Assembly: GCA_011056645.1 (NCBI GenBank)
Contig: DSEL01000152.1
Coordinates: 1-36,485 of the forward strand
Length of the DNA stretch: 36,485 nt
Reading direction: 5' to 3'
From: Candidatus Atribacteria bacterium
GTDB lineage: Bacteria; Atribacterota; Phoenicimicrobiia; Phoenicimicrobiales; Phoenicimicrobiaceae
The notes beneath the pieces were generated by a model. That model did not search any database and was not told the origin of the DNA. It was given only the letters and a program-made list of their open reading frames with translations. Below are positions 35,237 to 36,485 of the stretch, piece by piece. Within the stretch, counting starts at the first letter, position 1. Every line of letters begins with the position of its first letter. Made by a program: the position numbers and the translations under genes.

Positions 35237-36304
35237 TTATTTAGCCATATCTAACTTGGCAGCAGCAACAAAATCGGTTCCTACTTCAGTAATCCATTTA
35301 TCCAGTACTGGTTTGGTTGCTTCTTTGAAGGCATTTAATTCTGCCTCGGTCAGTTCAACTACTTCCATTCCCATAGTTTTAACATAAGCAATTTGATCTA
35401 AAATTTCAGGAGTTTCTCCAAATTTATCTTTTAGAATGTTGATAGAAATATCTCTATCAAGTCCTCTTCTTACAAAAGCTTTTTCCCACATTCCTGCTTC
35501 TTCAGCGGCTTCTTTTATAATAGTTTGGATATCTTCCGGGAAAGAATCCCATACTCTTTTATTAACTACAAAGAGAAGGGGATCAGCCAGGTAATTCCAA
35601 TTAGTAGCATATTTATGATACTCCCAGATTTTAACCGGGAGAAGAACTCCGTAAGGATTTTCCTGTCCATCCACTGCTCCCTGTTGGAATCCGGTAACTG
35701 CATCTGCCCAGTTCATATGAATGGGGTCCGCGCCTAATTGTTTGAATATATCATCATATATAGGAGTAGGACAAACTCTTAATCTTAATCCTTTCATATC
35801 TTCCGGTGTTCTTACGGCTCTTGTATTATTGGTTAATTGTCTAAATCCGTTTTCACCCCAGGCTAAAGCTTTTACTTGCATTTTCTCCATCTCGGAAAAC
35901 AGCTTATTCCCGGTTTCGCCATATTCAATTTTGTCTAAATTTTCGAAAGTATTAATGAAAAAGGGTAGAGAGAAAAGGTTATGGGATTTTACTACCGAAG
36001 AAGAATTTATGGTAGATTCTACTGCGAAATCTATACTCCCTTCAGCAACTGCCTGAACCCAGTTCATCTGTTTACCGGCAAGAAGTTGACTTCCCCAATA
36101 TGGTTTTACAATGATCTTTCCACCAGTTCTTTCATTGATCAAATCACACCACTTTTGCGCACCCATTCCCCAACCAAAGGCAGCATTTACATTTACGGTC
36201 ATAGTGTATTCTGCTTTGGGTGTGAAATCTTTTGCACTACTGACAGAAAAAATAATCCCTATGAAAAGTAAGACGACTAAACTTAAAATTACAATTTTTT
36301 TCAT
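35237..36304 (-). CDS. dctP: TRAP transporter solute-binding protein (DctP)
   Basis: The 355-residue periplasmic (or lipid-free secreted) binding subunit. The N-terminus MKKIVILSLVVLLFIGIIFSVSSAKD is a signal peptide with cleavage likely after SSA. GWGMGAQKWCDLINERTGGKI, the ligand arginine region MKGLRLRVCPTPIYDDIFKQLGADP, and FQQGAVDGQENP are DctP hallmarks; the Arg in the LRLRV motif normally binds the substrate carboxylate. ATG 36304 follows TAAGGAGAAA. An organic-acid substrate is likely. The upstream E2 gene suggests a 2-oxo acid, but this is inference. Confidence 0.94.
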   Translation of the reverse strand: MKKIVILSLVVLLFIGIIFSVSSAKDFTPKAEYTMTVNVNAAFGWGMGAQKWCDLINERTGGKIIVKPYWGSQLLAGKQMNWVQAVAEGSIDFAVESTINSSSVVKSHNLFSLPFFINTFENLDKIEYGETGNKLFSEMEKMQVKALAWGENGFRQLTNNTRAVRTPEDMKGLRLRVCPTPIYDDIFKQLGADPIHMNWADAVTGFQQGAVDGQENPYGVLLPVKIWEYHKYATNWNYLADPLLFVVNKRVWDSFPEDIQTIIKEAAEEAGMWEKAFVRRGLDRDISINILKDKFGETPEILDQIAYVKTMGMEVVELTEAELNAFKEATKPVLDKWITEVGTDFVAAAKLDMAK

Positions 36305-36391
36305 TTTTTTCTCCTTAAATTTTTGATATGAATTTTCTAATTTTTTTATCTGGAATCTATAAGTCTATAAACTTTTTTCTTTCACCTCCTT

Positions 36392-36485
36392 CTATTTTAG
36401 CGCTGGATTTTCAATTAATCTGGCTAATTTATCTAAGAATTTTGCTGCATCTGCTCCATCTATTATTCGGTGGTCATAAGAAAGA
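36392..36485 (-). CDS. Dihydrolipoamide acyltransferase (E2), C-terminal fragment
   Basis: Minus-strand frame open from the window edge to TAG at 36392-36394. It reads LSYDHRIIDGADAAKFLDKL then ARLIENPALK. DHRIIDG is the catalytic DHRxxDG motif of the E2 core of 2-oxo acid (pyruvate, acetoin, branched-chain) dehydrogenase complexes, and the following helix and short tail are normal for the family end. About 30 residues are visible; the lipoyl and subunit-binding domains lie outside. It ends 87 bases upstream of dctP on the same strand, so the two may share a transcript. Confidence 0.88.
   Translation of the reverse strand, partial: LSYDHRIIDGADAAKFLDKLARLIENPALK

Noticed and set aside
36382-36391. 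Very strong ribosome-binding sequence AGGAGGTGA on the minus strand after the E2 stop
   Set aside because: No start codon or open frame follows at suitable distance; it may be left from a lost gene.

Overview
The window is a gene-dense, low-GC bacterial chromosome segment made mostly of biosynthetic operons with RNA-based control: a PyrR attenuator, a T-box and a lysine riboswitch. That control set, the class 1B dihydroorotate dehydrogenase (PyrK/PyrD), the DapL lysine route, oxygen-sensitive iron-sulfur hydro-lyases and a TRAP transporter suggest an anaerobe that is either Clostridia-like or from a candidate lineage such as Atribacterota. The lineage is inferred; no rRNA or other marker gene is present.

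Layout. 1-246 is the tail of an HpcH/HpaI-type aldolase. 269-4321 is a pyrimidine operon (pyrR-pyrK-pyrD-pyrF-pyrE) behind a promoter and a PyrR-type attenuator. 4342-12091 is an arginine operon (argC-argJ-argB-argD-argG-argH) behind a T-box leader that carries two consecutive antiterminator/terminator modules. 12403-18968 is a carboxylic-acid cassette: a GntR/FCD regulator, a two-subunit class I fumarase-type hydratase, malic enzyme, a LarA-type nickel racemase and a LeuC/LeuD-type hydro-lyase pair. 19018-19170 is a decayed aldo/keto reductase. 19200-26365, on the minus strand, is a lysine operon (lysA-lysC-dapA-dapB-dapF-dapL) led by a lysine riboswitch. 26567-32511 holds a DMT permease, a bifunctional-nuclease-family protein, a decayed B3/B4-domain gene, hisC and clpB. 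32546-36485, minus strand, holds an unknown membrane protein, a complete TRAP transporter (dctP, dctQ, dctM) and the tail of a dihydrolipoamide acyltransferase.

How the genes fit together. The pyr and arg clusters lack exactly the steps that make or use carbamoyl phosphate (carAB, pyrB, argF), and pyrC; these must be elsewhere. The lysine cluster runs from aspartate kinase to diaminopimelate decarboxylase through the one-step DapL aminotransferase, with asd missing.

The most interesting region is 12403-18968. Its enzymes can be joined into one route: a LeuCD-type hydratase acting on an R-configured 2-hydroxy acid, a LarA-type racemase inverting it, then a fumarase-type dehydratase and malic enzyme consuming the S form. 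Maleate to D-malate to L-malate to fumarate or pyruvate, or the citraconate/citramalate/mesaconate equivalent, would fit. The enzyme families are visible; the substrates are inferred.
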